Made by a program: the position numbers and the translations under genes
Notes under the pieces: generated by a model
What the model was told of the DNA's origin: nothing
The model's database searches: none
The model's input: the letters and a program-made list of their open reading frames with translations, nothing else
Part shown: positions 16,647 to 24,944 of the stretch, piece by piece
Position numbering within the stretch: the stretch's first letter is position 1
Layout of the letters: each line of letters opens with the position of its first letter
NCBI RefSeq assembly: GCF_009827435.1
Contig: NZ_WTYM01000058.1
Location: 178,276-242,275 of the forward strand
Length of the DNA: 64,000 nt
Direction: 5' to 3'
Source: Croceibacterium salegens
Lineage (GTDB): Bacteria; Pseudomonadota; Alphaproteobacteria; Sphingomonadales; Sphingomonadaceae

Positions 16647-18407
16647 ATGGCGGCACTGCCAACACCTTCGGCGAGAAGTGCATCCGGGGGGACGAGCACC
16701 CTCCGGATCACGCTCGACCAGTACTCCACCGCCGGGACCAAGGCGGAGAACCAGGACTTTCACGGCGCGCTCGAGCCCGAGGGCGCGCTGCTTGCCACCA
16801 AGGGCATCGCCGTTGCGCTGGCCGACGGGATCAGCACCAGCAAGCTCGGCGCGGCCGCGGCGGAAACCGCGGTGAAGACCTTCCTCACGGACTACTTCTG
16901 CACCTCCGAAGGCTGGTCGGTACAGACCTCGGCCGAGCGAGTGATCGCGGCGACCAACAGCTGGATGTACGCGCAAAACCGCGGGACCTTCGGCGGCCCG
17001 CCGCAGGAGAGCGAGCGCGAGCGGGGGTTGGTCTGCACACTGTCCGCGCTCGTCCTCAAATCGCGCACCGCGCATGTCTTCCACGTCGGCGATGCGCGCG
17101 TCGCGCTCGTCCGGCTGGGTCGGCTCGAGCCGCTCACCGAGGCGCACCGCGTCGATCTGGGAGGCGGCGACAGCTATCTCGGCCGCGCGCTCGGCGTGAA
17201 CCGCAACGTCGAGATCGACTACCGCTCGGTCCGCCTCGAACCCGGCGACACATTCGTCCTGACCACCGACGGGGTACACGAATACCTGCCGGATGCCGCC
17301 CTGCTGCGCCTGCTCGGCGACGGGGCCGAGGCGATCGCCCGCGCGGCCCTCGACGCGGGGAACGGCGACAACCTCACGGTGCAGGTCGTCACCGTCGAGG
17401 ACTTGCCCGCCGGAGAGATCGGCGATCTTCTCGGGGCCGACGCCGCGCTGCCGCCCGCACCGCAACTGCGGCCGGGCGACAGCTTCGCCGGGTACGAGGT
17501 ATTGCGCGAACTCCACGCTGGAAGCCGCAGCCACGTCTATCTCGTGCGTGACGAAGCGGATGGCCGCAAAGTCGCGCTCAAGGTGCCCTCGACCGAGCAT
17601 GGCCAGCAGGCCGCCCGGCTGCAGGAACTGCTCCTCGAAGAATGGGTCATGCGCCGGCTCGATCACCCGTCGCTGCTTTCCGCGCCGCCGCAACGCCGCG
17701 CACGCAGCCACGCTTTCGGCGTCGCGGACTACATCGTCGGGCAGAGCCTGCGCCAGTGGATGCTCGATCGCGGGCCGGCTGATCTCGAACCCGCGCGCGC
17801 CATCGTCCGCCAGGTCGCGGCGGGGCTGCAGGCGATGCACCGGCGCGAGATGGTCCACCGCGACCTGAGGCCGCACAACATCATGATCGACCCCAACGGC
17901 GTGGTGCGGATCATCGATTTCGGATCGGTCCAGGTCGCCGGGCTCGACGAACTGGCCCCGGGCCTCGCCGGCGAGGCGGCCTTTGCCGGGACCATGCAAT
18001 ACAGCGCGCCGGAAGTGTACCTGGGCGAGCCCGCGACCCGGCAGAGCGACTTCTATTCGCTCGGAGTCATCGCCTACCAGCTGCTGACCGGCGACCTGCC
18101 CTACGGTCCGCGCGTGGCCAATGCGACGACGCCGCAGGCCCAGCGCAAGCTGCGCTACGTCCCCGCCACGGAACGCAATCCGGAAGTGCCGGACTGGGTG
18201 GACGCGGCGCTGGCCAAGGCCGTCGCCGTCGATCCCCGCAAGCGCTACGAGGAACTGAGCGAGTTCGTCTACGACATCGCCAATCCCAACAAGTCGCTCG
18301 CCAACCCGGAGCCGCGGCCGCTGCTGCAGCGCGATCCGCTGCGCCTGTGGCAGGCGATTGCAGCCCTGCTCGCCATCGCCCTGATCGTTTCCCTGCTCAC
18401 CCGATGA
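16647..18407 (+). CDS. Bifunctional PP2C phosphatase / Ser-Thr protein kinase
   Basis: This 586-residue protein joins two opposing activities. Residues about 20-250 are a PP2C phosphatase with metal-ligand segments ENQDFHG (34-40), ADGIS (59-63), GDAR (148-151), TTDGVH (206-211) and GDNLTV (240-245). Residues about 282-530 are a protein kinase with Lys-312 (VALK), catalytic HRD at 404-406 (VHRDLRPHN) and DFG at 424-426. A hydrophobic segment at about 565-583 anchors the C-terminus in the membrane, with both domains in the cytoplasm. Similar fusions occur in other proteobacterial nitrate-assimilation clusters, but their targets are unknown. It is between nirC and cynS. Confidence 0.9.
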   Translation: MAALPTPSARSASGGTSTLRITLDQYSTAGTKAENQDFHGALEPEGALLATKGIAVALADGISTSKLGAAAAETAVKTFLTDYFCTSEGWSVQTSAERVIAATNSWMYAQNRGTFGGPPQESERERGLVCTLSALVLKSRTAHVFHVGDARVALVRLGRLEPLTEAHRVDLGGGDSYLGRALGVNRNVEIDYRSVRLEPGDTFVLTTDGVHEYLPDAALLRLLGDGAEAIARAALDAGNGDNLTVQVVTVEDLPAGEIGDLLGADAALPPAPQLRPGDSFAGYEVLRELHAGSRSHVYLVRDEADGRKVALKVPSTEHGQQAARLQELLLEEWVMRRLDHPSLLSAPPQRRARSHAFGVADYIVGQSLRQWMLDRGPADLEPARAIVRQVAAGLQAMHRREMVHRDLRPHNIMIDPNGVVRIIDFGSVQVAGLDELAPGLAGEAAFAGTMQYSAPEVYLGEPATRQSDFYSLGVIAYQLLTGDLPYGPRVANATTPQAQRKLRYVPATERNPEVPDWVDAALAKAVAVDPRKRYEELSEFVYDIANPNKSLANPEPRPLLQRDPLRLWQAIAALLAIALIVSLLTR

Positions 18408-18421
18408 AAGGACCGCCCGCC

Positions 18422-18865
18422 ATGATGACCAAACAGGATGTAACCACGATGATCCGCGCGGCGAAGCGCGAGAGCGGCAAGACCTGGGCCGAGATTTCCG
18501 CGGCGACGGGATTGAGCGAGGTGTTCGTGACCTCCGCCTGTCTCGGCATGAACAGCCTCCTGCCCGATGCGGCGGCCAAGGTGGTCGAGTTCCTCGGCCT
18601 GCCCGCCGAGGCGGCCACGGTCCTTGCCGAGTTTCCGACCAAGCAGTTCGACAAGACCGTCCCGACCGACCCCTGCATTTACCGTTGGTACGAGATCACC
18701 GGCGTCTTCGGCGAGGCGTTCAAGGAGCTGGTGCAGGAGAAGTTCGGCGACGGCATCATGAGCGCGATCGATTTCGACATGGAAATCGAACGGGTTGCGC
18801 ACGAGAAGGGAGACCGGGTGCAGGTCGTGATGAGGGGCAAGTTCCTGCCCTACAAGAGCTGGTAG
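18422..18865 (+). CDS. cynS: Cyanate hydratase (cyanase)
   Basis: The 147-residue protein matches cyanase in length and layout: an N-terminal helical HTH-like domain and the C-terminal catalytic dimerisation domain. The segments IYRWYEI (with the catalytic Arg and Glu) and KFGDGIMSAIDF (with the catalytic Ser) are characteristic. It converts cyanate and bicarbonate to ammonia and CO2, giving another nitrogen source or removing toxic cyanate. The ATG at 18422 has AAGGA upstream; an ATG at 18404 overlapping the kinase stop is an alternative. It ends the nrt operon, just before the second leader. Confidence 0.94.
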   Translation: MMTKQDVTTMIRAAKRESGKTWAEISAATGLSEVFVTSACLGMNSLLPDAAAKVVEFLGLPAEAATVLAEFPTKQFDKTVPTDPCIYRWYEITGVFGEAFKELVQEKFGDGIMSAIDFDMEIERVAHEKGDRVQVVMRGKFLPYKSW

Positions 18866-18888
18866 GATCGCAAGGGGCGGCAAGTGTT

Positions 18889-19081
18889 GCTGCAGTGCAA
18901 AAAAGGCTTGCCGCCAAGTAGTCGAATCGGTTAAAAACCGACCCACAGGAAGTGCGCCCGTCCATCGGCGGACGATCAGGCCCTTCCGCTCAAACCAGTT
19001 ACAGAACGTGGCAACGACGCCGCCAGTCCAACCGGACCTGGCGGTTTTTTTTGCGTGCGTTCGCGACAAGGGACTTGAACG
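18889..19081 (+). promoter_or_regulatory. NasT-responsive leader of the nir-nas operon
   Basis: The leader opens with TGCTGCAGTGCAAAAA (CTGC-AGT-GCA core 18890-18899), followed by CGAATCGGTTA 33 bases after the core. A hairpin at 18959-18974 (CGTCC, loop ATCGGC, GGACG) has A at loop position 1 and G at position 4, the known ANTAR signature. A second stem at 18995-19011 (CCAGT, loop TACAGA, ACgTGG with one bulge) leads into GTGGCAACG at 19008 and the terminator. Offsets of box, first hairpin, GTGGCAACG and terminator equal those in the nrt leader. This predicts joint control by NasT. Confidence 0.9.
19020..19052 (+). terminator. Intrinsic terminator inside the nirB leader (attenuator)
   Basis: CCGCCAG-TCC pairs with GGA-C-CTGGCGG around the loop AACC, with one bulged base. 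Eight T residues follow at 19045-19052. It lies 29 bp before nirB and would shut the operon off in the absence of antitermination. Confidence 0.92.
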
Positions 19082-21562
19082 ATGAACGCCCAGACCAGGA
19101 TCGATCCGCCAAAACGCGAAAGGCTCGTGGTGATCGGCAACGGCATGGCCGGCTGCCGTGCGGTGGAGGAAGTGCTCGAGCGCGATCCCGGCCGCTTCGA
19201 TATCGTGATCTTCGGCGCCGAACCGCGGGTCAACTACAACAGGATCATGCTCTCCCCGGTGCTAGCCGGCGAAAAGACGTTCGACGAGATCGTCATCAAC
19301 ACCGCCGAATGGTACGCCGAAAACGGCATCGAGCTCGTCAGCGGCGATCCGGTCGAACACATCGACCGCGAGACAATGTCGGTAATCAGCCGCTCGGGCC
19401 GGGTCGAACCCTACGACCGGCTGCTGATAGCGACCGGTTCCGATCCGTTCATCATTCCCATTCCCGGCAACGACTTTCCGGGCGTCGTTACCTTTCGCGA
19501 TCTCGACGATGTCGACCGGATGCTCGCCGCCGCGGAACTCGGCGGCGATGCTGTGGTGATCGGCGGTGGCCTGCTGGGGCTGGAGGCGGCGCATGGCCTC
19601 TCCCTGCGAGGAATGAAGGTCACCGTCGTTCATCTCATGCCGACCTTGATGGAGCGGCAGCTCGACGAGGCCGCCGGCTACCTGCTGCGGCAGGAACTGG
19701 AGAGCCGCGGGCAGACCATCCTGACCAGCGCTAACACCCGGGTGATCCACGGGATCGAGGGCCGCGTCGCCGGGATCGAGCTCGAGGACGGGACGCGGGT
19801 CAAGGCCGACATCGTGGTCATGGCGGCAGGCATCAAGCCCTCGATCACGCTGGCCAAGGCCGCGGGGCTCGAATGCGAGCGCGGCATCATGGTGGACGAC
19901 CACATGGTCACCTCCGACCCCGCCATCCTTGCGGTCGGCGAATGCGTCCAGCACCGCGGCCTGTGCTACGGCCTCGTCGCCCCGCTGTGGGAGATGTGCC
20001 GGGCACTGGCCGATTATTTGACCGACGCGCCCACCGGCTACCTCGGCTCGGTCACATCGACCAAGCTCAAGGTGAGCGGCATCGACCTGTTTTCGGCCGG
20101 CGACTTCTCCGGCGGCGCGGACTGCGAGGACATCGTAATGCGCGACGCCGCGCGCGGGGTCTACAAGCGCGTGGTCGTGAAGGGCGACAAGGTCGTCGGC
20201 GCGGTGCTCTACGGCGATACCGCGGACGGCAACTGGTATTTCGACCTCCTCAAGAAGGAGGAGGACATTTCCGACATTCGCGAGGCGCTGATCTTCGGAC
20301 AGGCCTTCGCCGCCGGGGGCGCGCTCGCGGACCCTAATGCCGCCGTTGCCGCTCTTTCGGACGACGCAGAAATCTGCGGCTGCAACGGCGTTTCCAAGGG
20401 CAAGGTCGTCCAGTGCATCGTTGGCGGGGCGCACAGCCTCGATGCGGTGCGCTCGCAGTGCAAGGCCTCGGGCAGCTGCGGCAGCTGCACCAACCTGGTC
20501 GAGAGCTTGCTGGCGATCACGCTCGGCGGCGAGGTGCAGACCGGGCCGAAGACGATGTGCAAGTGCACGAGCTTCACGCATGACGACGTCCGCCGCAACA
20601 TCGTGGAGAAGCAACTCAAGCTGATCCCCGAGGTGATGCAGGAACTGCACTGGACCACCCCGGACGGCTGCTCCTCGTGCCGCCCGGCGCTCAACTACTA
20701 CCTGCTGTGCGCCTGGCCCGGCGAATACCAGGACGACGAGAAGAGCCGCTTTGTCAACGAGCGGCTCCACGCCAACATCCAGAAGGACGGCACCTATTCG
20801 GTCGTGCCGCGCTTCTTCGGAGGGATCACCAATCCCACCGAACTGCGCGCGATCGCCGACGTGGTCGAGAAGTACGATGCGCCGATGGTCAAGGTGACCG
20901 GCGGCCAGCGGCTCGACATCTTCGGCATCAGGAAGGAGGACCTGCCCGCCGTCTGGGCCGACCTCAACGCGGCCGGCCTCGTCTCGGGCCATGCCTACGG
21001 CAAGGCGCTGCGCACGGTGAAGACCTGCGTGGGCAGCGAATGGTGCCGCTTCGGCACTCAGGATTCGACCGGCCTGGGAGTCAAGCTCGAGCACCTGACC
21101 TGGGGCAGCTACATGCCGCACAAGTTCAAGATGGCGGTCAGCGGCTGCCCGCGCAATTGCGCCGAGGCTACGATCAAGGACTTCGGCGTGATCTGCGTCG
21201 ACAGCGGTTACGAACTGCACGTCGGCGGCAACGGCGGCATCCACCTGCGCGGCACCGACCTGCTGTGCAAGGTCGAGACCGAGGAGGAGGCGATGGAGAC
21301 CTGCATCGCTTTCATCCAGCTCTACCGCGAAACCGGCCACTATCTCGAACGCACCGCCCCCTGGCTCGAACGCAAGGGGCTCGACTGGATCAAGGCACAG
21401 CTGTTCGACGATCCCGGTTCGATCCCCGAACTCGCCGCCCGGTTCCGGCTGTCGCAGAAGTTCTGGCAGGTCGATCCCTGGGCGCGCCGCGCCGGGGGCG
21501 CCCACCGCAACCTGCACAGCCACCTCGCCGAAATCCGCCCGCTTGCCATGGAGAATGCATGA
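19082..21562 (+). CDS. nirB: Assimilatory nitrite reductase large subunit
   Basis: This 826-residue enzyme reduces nitrite to ammonium with NAD(P)H in the cytoplasm. Domains in order are an N-terminal FAD/NAD-binding region (GNGMAG near residue 19; second Rossmann VIGGGLLGLEAA near 160), a BFD-type [2Fe-2S] region (CGCNG and CGSC) and the C-terminal siroheme/[4Fe-4S] domain with paired motifs CVGSEWC and CPRNCAE. A length of about 830 residues is normal. It is the first gene behind the second NasT-type leader. Its last bases overlap the start of nirD. Confidence 0.96.
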   Translation: MNAQTRIDPPKRERLVVIGNGMAGCRAVEEVLERDPGRFDIVIFGAEPRVNYNRIMLSPVLAGEKTFDEIVINTAEWYAENGIELVSGDPVEHIDRETMSVISRSGRVEPYDRLLIATGSDPFIIPIPGNDFPGVVTFRDLDDVDRMLAAAELGGDAVVIGGGLLGLEAAHGLSLRGMKVTVVHLMPTLMERQLDEAAGYLLRQELESRGQTILTSANTRVIHGIEGRVAGIELEDGTRVKADIVVMAAGIKPSITLAKAAGLECERGIMVDDHMVTSDPAILAVGECVQHRGLCYGLVAPLWEMCRALADYLTDAPTGYLGSVTSTKLKVSGIDLFSAGDFSGGADCEDIVMRDAARGVYKRVVVKGDKVVGAVLYGDTADGNWYFDLLKKEEDISDIREALIFGQAFAAGGALADPNAAVAALSDDAEICGCNGVSKGKVVQCIVGGAHSLDAVRSQCKASGSCGSCTNLVESLLAITLGGEVQTGPKTMCKCTSFTHDDVRRNIVEKQLKLIPEVMQELHWTTPDGCSSCRPALNYYLLCAWPGEYQDDEKSRFVNERLHANIQKDGTYSVVPRFFGGITNPTELRAIADVVEKYDAPMVKVTGGQRLDIFGIRKEDLPAVWADLNAAGLVSGHAYGKALRTVKTCVGSEWCRFGTQDSTGLGVKLEHLTWGSYMPHKFKMAVSGCPRNCAEATIKDFGVICVDSGYELHVGGNGGIHLRGTDLLCKVETEEEAMETCIAFIQLYRETGHYLERTAPWLERKGLDWIKAQLFDDPGSIPELAARFRLSQKFWQVDPWARRAGGAHRNLHSHLAEIRPLAMENA

Positions 21563-21948
21563 TGTCCGAAGCCTATGGCGCCTGGCTCGACATCGGTCCT
21601 ACCACGCAGATCGAACCCGGGTCGGCGCGGACGCTGCCGGTCGCCGGCGGTGACGAGATCGCGGTGTTCCACACGATGCGAGGCGAATTCTACGCGCTGG
21701 TCAACAAGTGCCCGCACAAGCAGGGTCCGCTCAGCCAGGGCATCGTTCACGGCGACAGCGTGTCCTGCCCGCTGCACAACTGGCGCATCTCGCTCAAGAC
21801 CGGCGAGGCGCTGGGCGACGACAAGGGCTGTACCCCGACCATCCCGCTCAAGGTCGACAGCGGGAGGCTGTTCCTGCTGCGCGAGGCGGTCGTCCCGGGA
21901 CGAGCCCCGGGAAAAGCACTGCCCCTCACGTCGGCACTGGCAGCGTGA
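21559..21948 (+). CDS. nirD: Nitrite reductase small subunit (Rieske-type)
   Basis: The 129-residue protein is a Rieske-fold subunit with the typical cysteine/histidine pairs CPHKQG and CPLHNW, so a [2Fe-2S] cluster is likely (some NirD proteins lack it). It works with NirB in nitrite reduction. The start ATGATG overlaps the nirB stop; either ATG at 21559 or 21562 may be used. A C-terminal extension of about 15 residues (PGRAPGKALPLTSALAA) follows the core fold. Confidence 0.94.
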   Translation: MMSEAYGAWLDIGPTTQIEPGSARTLPVAGGDEIAVFHTMRGEFYALVNKCPHKQGPLSQGIVHGDSVSCPLHNWRISLKTGEALGDDKGCTPTIPLKVDSGRLFLLREAVVPGRAPGKALPLTSALAA

Positions 21949-21957
21949 GGGGCTGAG

Positions 21958-24531
21958 TTGAAAAGCATCCGGACCACCTGCGCTTATTGCGGCGTCGGCT
22001 GCGGGATCGCGGCCACGGTCACGGGCGAGCGCGCGGTGAGCATTGCCGGGGATCCGGACCATCCGGCGAACGAGGGGCAGCTCTGCTCCAAGGGCACCTA
22101 CCTCGGCGAGACGGTCGGGCTAGAGGGGCGGCTGCTCGATCCGATGATCGGCGAGCGCGAAACCGAGTGGAATGAAGCGCTTGATCTGGTCGCCAAACGT
22201 TTGAAGGACACCGTGGAACAGCACGGCCCCGACAGCGTCGCGTTCTACCTTTCGGGCCAGTTGCTGACCGAGGACTATTACGTCGCCAACAAGCTCGCCA
22301 AAGGCTTCATCGGCACGGCCAACGTCGACACCAATTCTCGGCTGTGCATGGCCAGCGCGGTCGCCGCGCATGTGCGGGCGTTCGGCGAAGACGTCGTGCC
22401 GTGCACCTATGACGACCTCGACAGCGCCGACCTGATCATCCTGGTGGGATCGAACACCGCCTGGTGCCACCCGATCGTCTGGCGGCGGATCGAGCGCGCC
22501 CGCGAGCGGCGCGGAGCCAAGCTGGTAGTGATCGACCCGCGCCGAACCGAGACCGCCGAGCTGGCCGACCTGCATGTCCAGATCGCCCCCGACGGCGATG
22601 TCCCGCTGTTCAACGCCCTGCTGCGGACGATGAAGCACAGCGGCTACGTCGACGAGAAGTACCTACGCGCGCGCTGCTCGGTGCCCGAGGGATTCTGGGA
22701 CCAGCTCGAAGACCAGCCAGGCATCCCCCAGGAAACCTTCCGCGAATTCGCCGCCATGGTCGCGACCAACCCGCGCATGGTCACGCTCTTCAGCCAGGGT
22801 GCGAACCAGTCGGCTGGCGGGACCGACAAGGGCAACGCGATCATCAACCTCCACCTCTCGCTCGGCCGGATCAACCGCGAGGGGATGGGGCCGTTCAGCA
22901 TTACCGGCCAGCCCAACGCCATGGGCGGCCGCGAGGTCGGCGGGCTGTCCAACATGCTCGCCTGCCACCTCGGTTTCTCGGAGGCGGAGCGCACGGATGT
23001 GGCGCGCTTCTGGCAAGCTCCCGCGTTGTGCTCGGGGCCGGGCCTGAAGGCCGTCGATCTGTTCCGCGCCATTGACGAGGGGCGCATCAAGTTCGTCTGG
23101 ATCATGGCCACCAACCCGGCGGTTTCGATGCCCGACGCGGCCTTCGTGCGGGAGGCCCTGCGCAAGTGCCCGACGGTGGTTGTGTCCGACGTGATCGCCG
23201 ATACCGACACCGCGCTCCTCGCCGACATCCGCCTCCCGGCGCTCGGCTGGGGCGAGAAGGACGGGACGGTCACCAACTCCGAACGCTGCATCAGCCGCCA
23301 GCGCGCGCTGTTCCCGCCGCCGGGCTCGGTGCGGGCCGACTGGCAGATCGTCTGCGATGTGGCGGCAAGGCTCGGCTTTGGCAGCGCCTTCGCTTTCCAG
23401 AGCACGGCCGAAGTCTTCCGCGAATACGCCGCCATGACGGCGCTCGCCGGGGAGCACGGCAAACTGCTCGACCTGACCGACTGGGCGGATTGCAGCGAGT
23501 TCGAATACGCCGCGATGCGTCCGTTCCGCTGGGGCGGAGCCCACCCGCTGAAGCGCCGCTATCCGACGCCCTACGGAAAGGCGCGGTTGGTTTCGGTGTC
23601 TTCAACTCCACCGGCGCCTGCGCAACCCGCCCTGCCGCTGCGCCTCAATACCGGCCGATATCGCGACCACTGGCACACCATGACCCGCACCGCGCTCAGC
23701 GCGAAGCTCTCGATGCACCGCCGAGAGGCGCTGGTGGAGGTCCACCCTGAAGACGGCGCAACCTACGGCCTCGAACAGAGCGGACTGGCGAGAGTTGCAA
23801 CCGCGAGGGGCGAGGCGATCTATCGTGTCTCGCTGACCGAGGCCCAGCGCCAGGGCGAGATCTTCGTCCCGATGCACTGGAGCGACCTGACCGCCAGCTC
23901 GGCGCGCACCGGATTGCTGGTTGAACCGATCGTGGACCCGCATTCGGGCCAGCCGGCCTTCAAGAACGTCGCCGCGTCGATCGCCCCGGTCCACCCGGAC
24001 TGGCGCGCTTTTCTCGTCACGCGCGACCCGGTCCGGCCTGAGGCCGACTACTGGTCCCGGGCAAAGATCAACGGTGGCTGGCTCCACGAAATCGCTGGAA
24101 GCGGCGAACTAGATGCCGACGCCCTCCTGCCCGCCGGGCCGCGCCGCGAAGCCAGCGACCCAAAGCGAGGGATGCTTCGCCTCGTCGTAACCGATCGGGA
24201 CGGCGGCCTTGCCGCTGCGCTCTACGTCACGCGCAACGGGCAACTCCCCGACCGCGACTGGATCGTGCGGCAATTCGCCGCTCCGGACGCCGGCACGACG
24301 GAGCTTCTCGCCGGAAGGCCCGCCGCCGCCCCGGCGGAGCGCGGCAACCTCGTCTGCGTCTGCTTCGACGTCGGCGAATGCGACATCATGAAAGCCCTCG
24401 AAGAAGGGGCCGAAACGGTGAAGGACGTCAGCTCGGCGACCCGGGCAGGCACCAATTGCGGATCGTGCCGCACGATCATCGCGGGGATGTTGAAACGCAA
24501 GAAACAGAGCAGCCTGGAGCCCGTATCATGA
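21958..24531 (+). CDS. nasA: Assimilatory nitrate reductase catalytic subunit
   Basis: This 857-residue molybdoenzyme reduces nitrate to nitrite in the cytoplasm. The N-terminal [4Fe-4S] ligands are Cys-8, Cys-11, Cys-15 and Cys-43. The molybdopterin oxidoreductase domains follow (for example NSRLCMASAVAA and SITGQPNAMGGREVGG), then the molydopterin dinucleotide-binding domain (about 560-680). A C-terminal BFD-type [2Fe-2S] module (CVCFDVGECD, NCGSC) is typical of NasA and could accept electrons. It has a TTG start at 21958, ten bases after nirD, preceded by GAGGGG. The stop overlaps the globin start by four bases. Confidence 0.95.
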   Translation: MKSIRTTCAYCGVGCGIAATVTGERAVSIAGDPDHPANEGQLCSKGTYLGETVGLEGRLLDPMIGERETEWNEALDLVAKRLKDTVEQHGPDSVAFYLSGQLLTEDYYVANKLAKGFIGTANVDTNSRLCMASAVAAHVRAFGEDVVPCTYDDLDSADLIILVGSNTAWCHPIVWRRIERARERRGAKLVVIDPRRTETAELADLHVQIAPDGDVPLFNALLRTMKHSGYVDEKYLRARCSVPEGFWDQLEDQPGIPQETFREFAAMVATNPRMVTLFSQGANQSAGGTDKGNAIINLHLSLGRINREGMGPFSITGQPNAMGGREVGGLSNMLACHLGFSEAERTDVARFWQAPALCSGPGLKAVDLFRAIDEGRIKFVWIMATNPAVSMPDAAFVREALRKCPTVVVSDVIADTDTALLADIRLPALGWGEKDGTVTNSERCISRQRALFPPPGSVRADWQIVCDVAARLGFGSAFAFQSTAEVFREYAAMTALAGEHGKLLDLTDWADCSEFEYAAMRPFRWGGAHPLKRRYPTPYGKARLVSVSSTPPAPAQPALPLRLNTGRYRDHWHTMTRTALSAKLSMHRREALVEVHPEDGATYGLEQSGLARVATARGEAIYRVSLTEAQRQGEIFVPMHWSDLTASSARTGLLVEPIVDPHSGQPAFKNVAASIAPVHPDWRAFLVTRDPVRPEADYWSRAKINGGWLHEIAGSGELDADALLPAGPRREASDPKRGMLRLVVTDRDGGLAAALYVTRNGQLPDRDWIVRQFAAPDAGTTELLAGRPAAAPAERGNLVCVCFDVGECDIMKALEEGAETVKDVSSATRAGTNCGSCRTIIAGMLKRKKQSSLEPVS

Positions 24532-24944
24532 ACCCGGAAAGCATTGCCCTCGTCCAGCAGAGTTTCGCCAAGGTCGCCCCGATTGCGCCGCAGGCGGCCG
24601 ACATATTCTATGGCCGCCTGTTCGAGGTCGCCCCGCAGGTGCGCGCCATGTTTCCCGACGACATGGCCGAGCAGAAGCGCAAGCTGATGACCACCCTCGG
24701 CGTCGTGGTGAACGGCCTGACCCGGCTCGACGATATCCTGCCCGCGGTGCGGAGCCTTGCGCGAAAGCATGTCTCCTACGGCGCGGTGCCGGCGCACTAC
24801 GGCATGGTCGGGGAAACCCTGCTCTTCACCCTCGAGACCGGACTGGGCGAAGAGTGGTCGGCGGACCTGCATGACGCATGGACCGAAGCCTATACGATCC
24901 TGTCGACGGCCATGATCGAGGCCGCGGAAAGCGCGGACCAATGA
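24528..24944 (+). CDS. Single-domain globin
   Basis: The 138-residue protein is a bacterial single-domain haemoglobin of the Vitreoscilla/flavohaemoglobin type. His-81 in ARKHVSYGAV is the proximal haem ligand, and the CD-corner Phe is in VRAMFPDDM. It has no reductase domain, so it is not a flavohaemoglobin. It overlaps nasA and the next gene by four bases each. In a nitrate operon it might remove nitric oxide formed from nitrite, or protect the reductases; it could also carry electrons or oxygen. These roles are inferred from context. Confidence 0.88.
   Translation: MNPESIALVQQSFAKVAPIAPQAADIFYGRLFEVAPQVRAMFPDDMAEQKRKLMTTLGVVVNGLTRLDDILPAVRSLARKHVSYGAVPAHYGMVGETLLFTLETGLGEEWSADLHDAWTEAYTILSTAMIEAAESADQ

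Noticed and set aside
19262-21523. Long minus-strand open frame opposite nirB
   Set aside because: nirB on the plus strand carries all catalytic motifs; the antisense product has only Arg/Ala/Gly-rich composition.
21958-24531. Periplasmic (NapA-type) nitrate reductase
   Set aside because: There is no Tat signal, and the C-terminal BFD-type cluster and the operon with nirBD point to the assimilatory NasA type.
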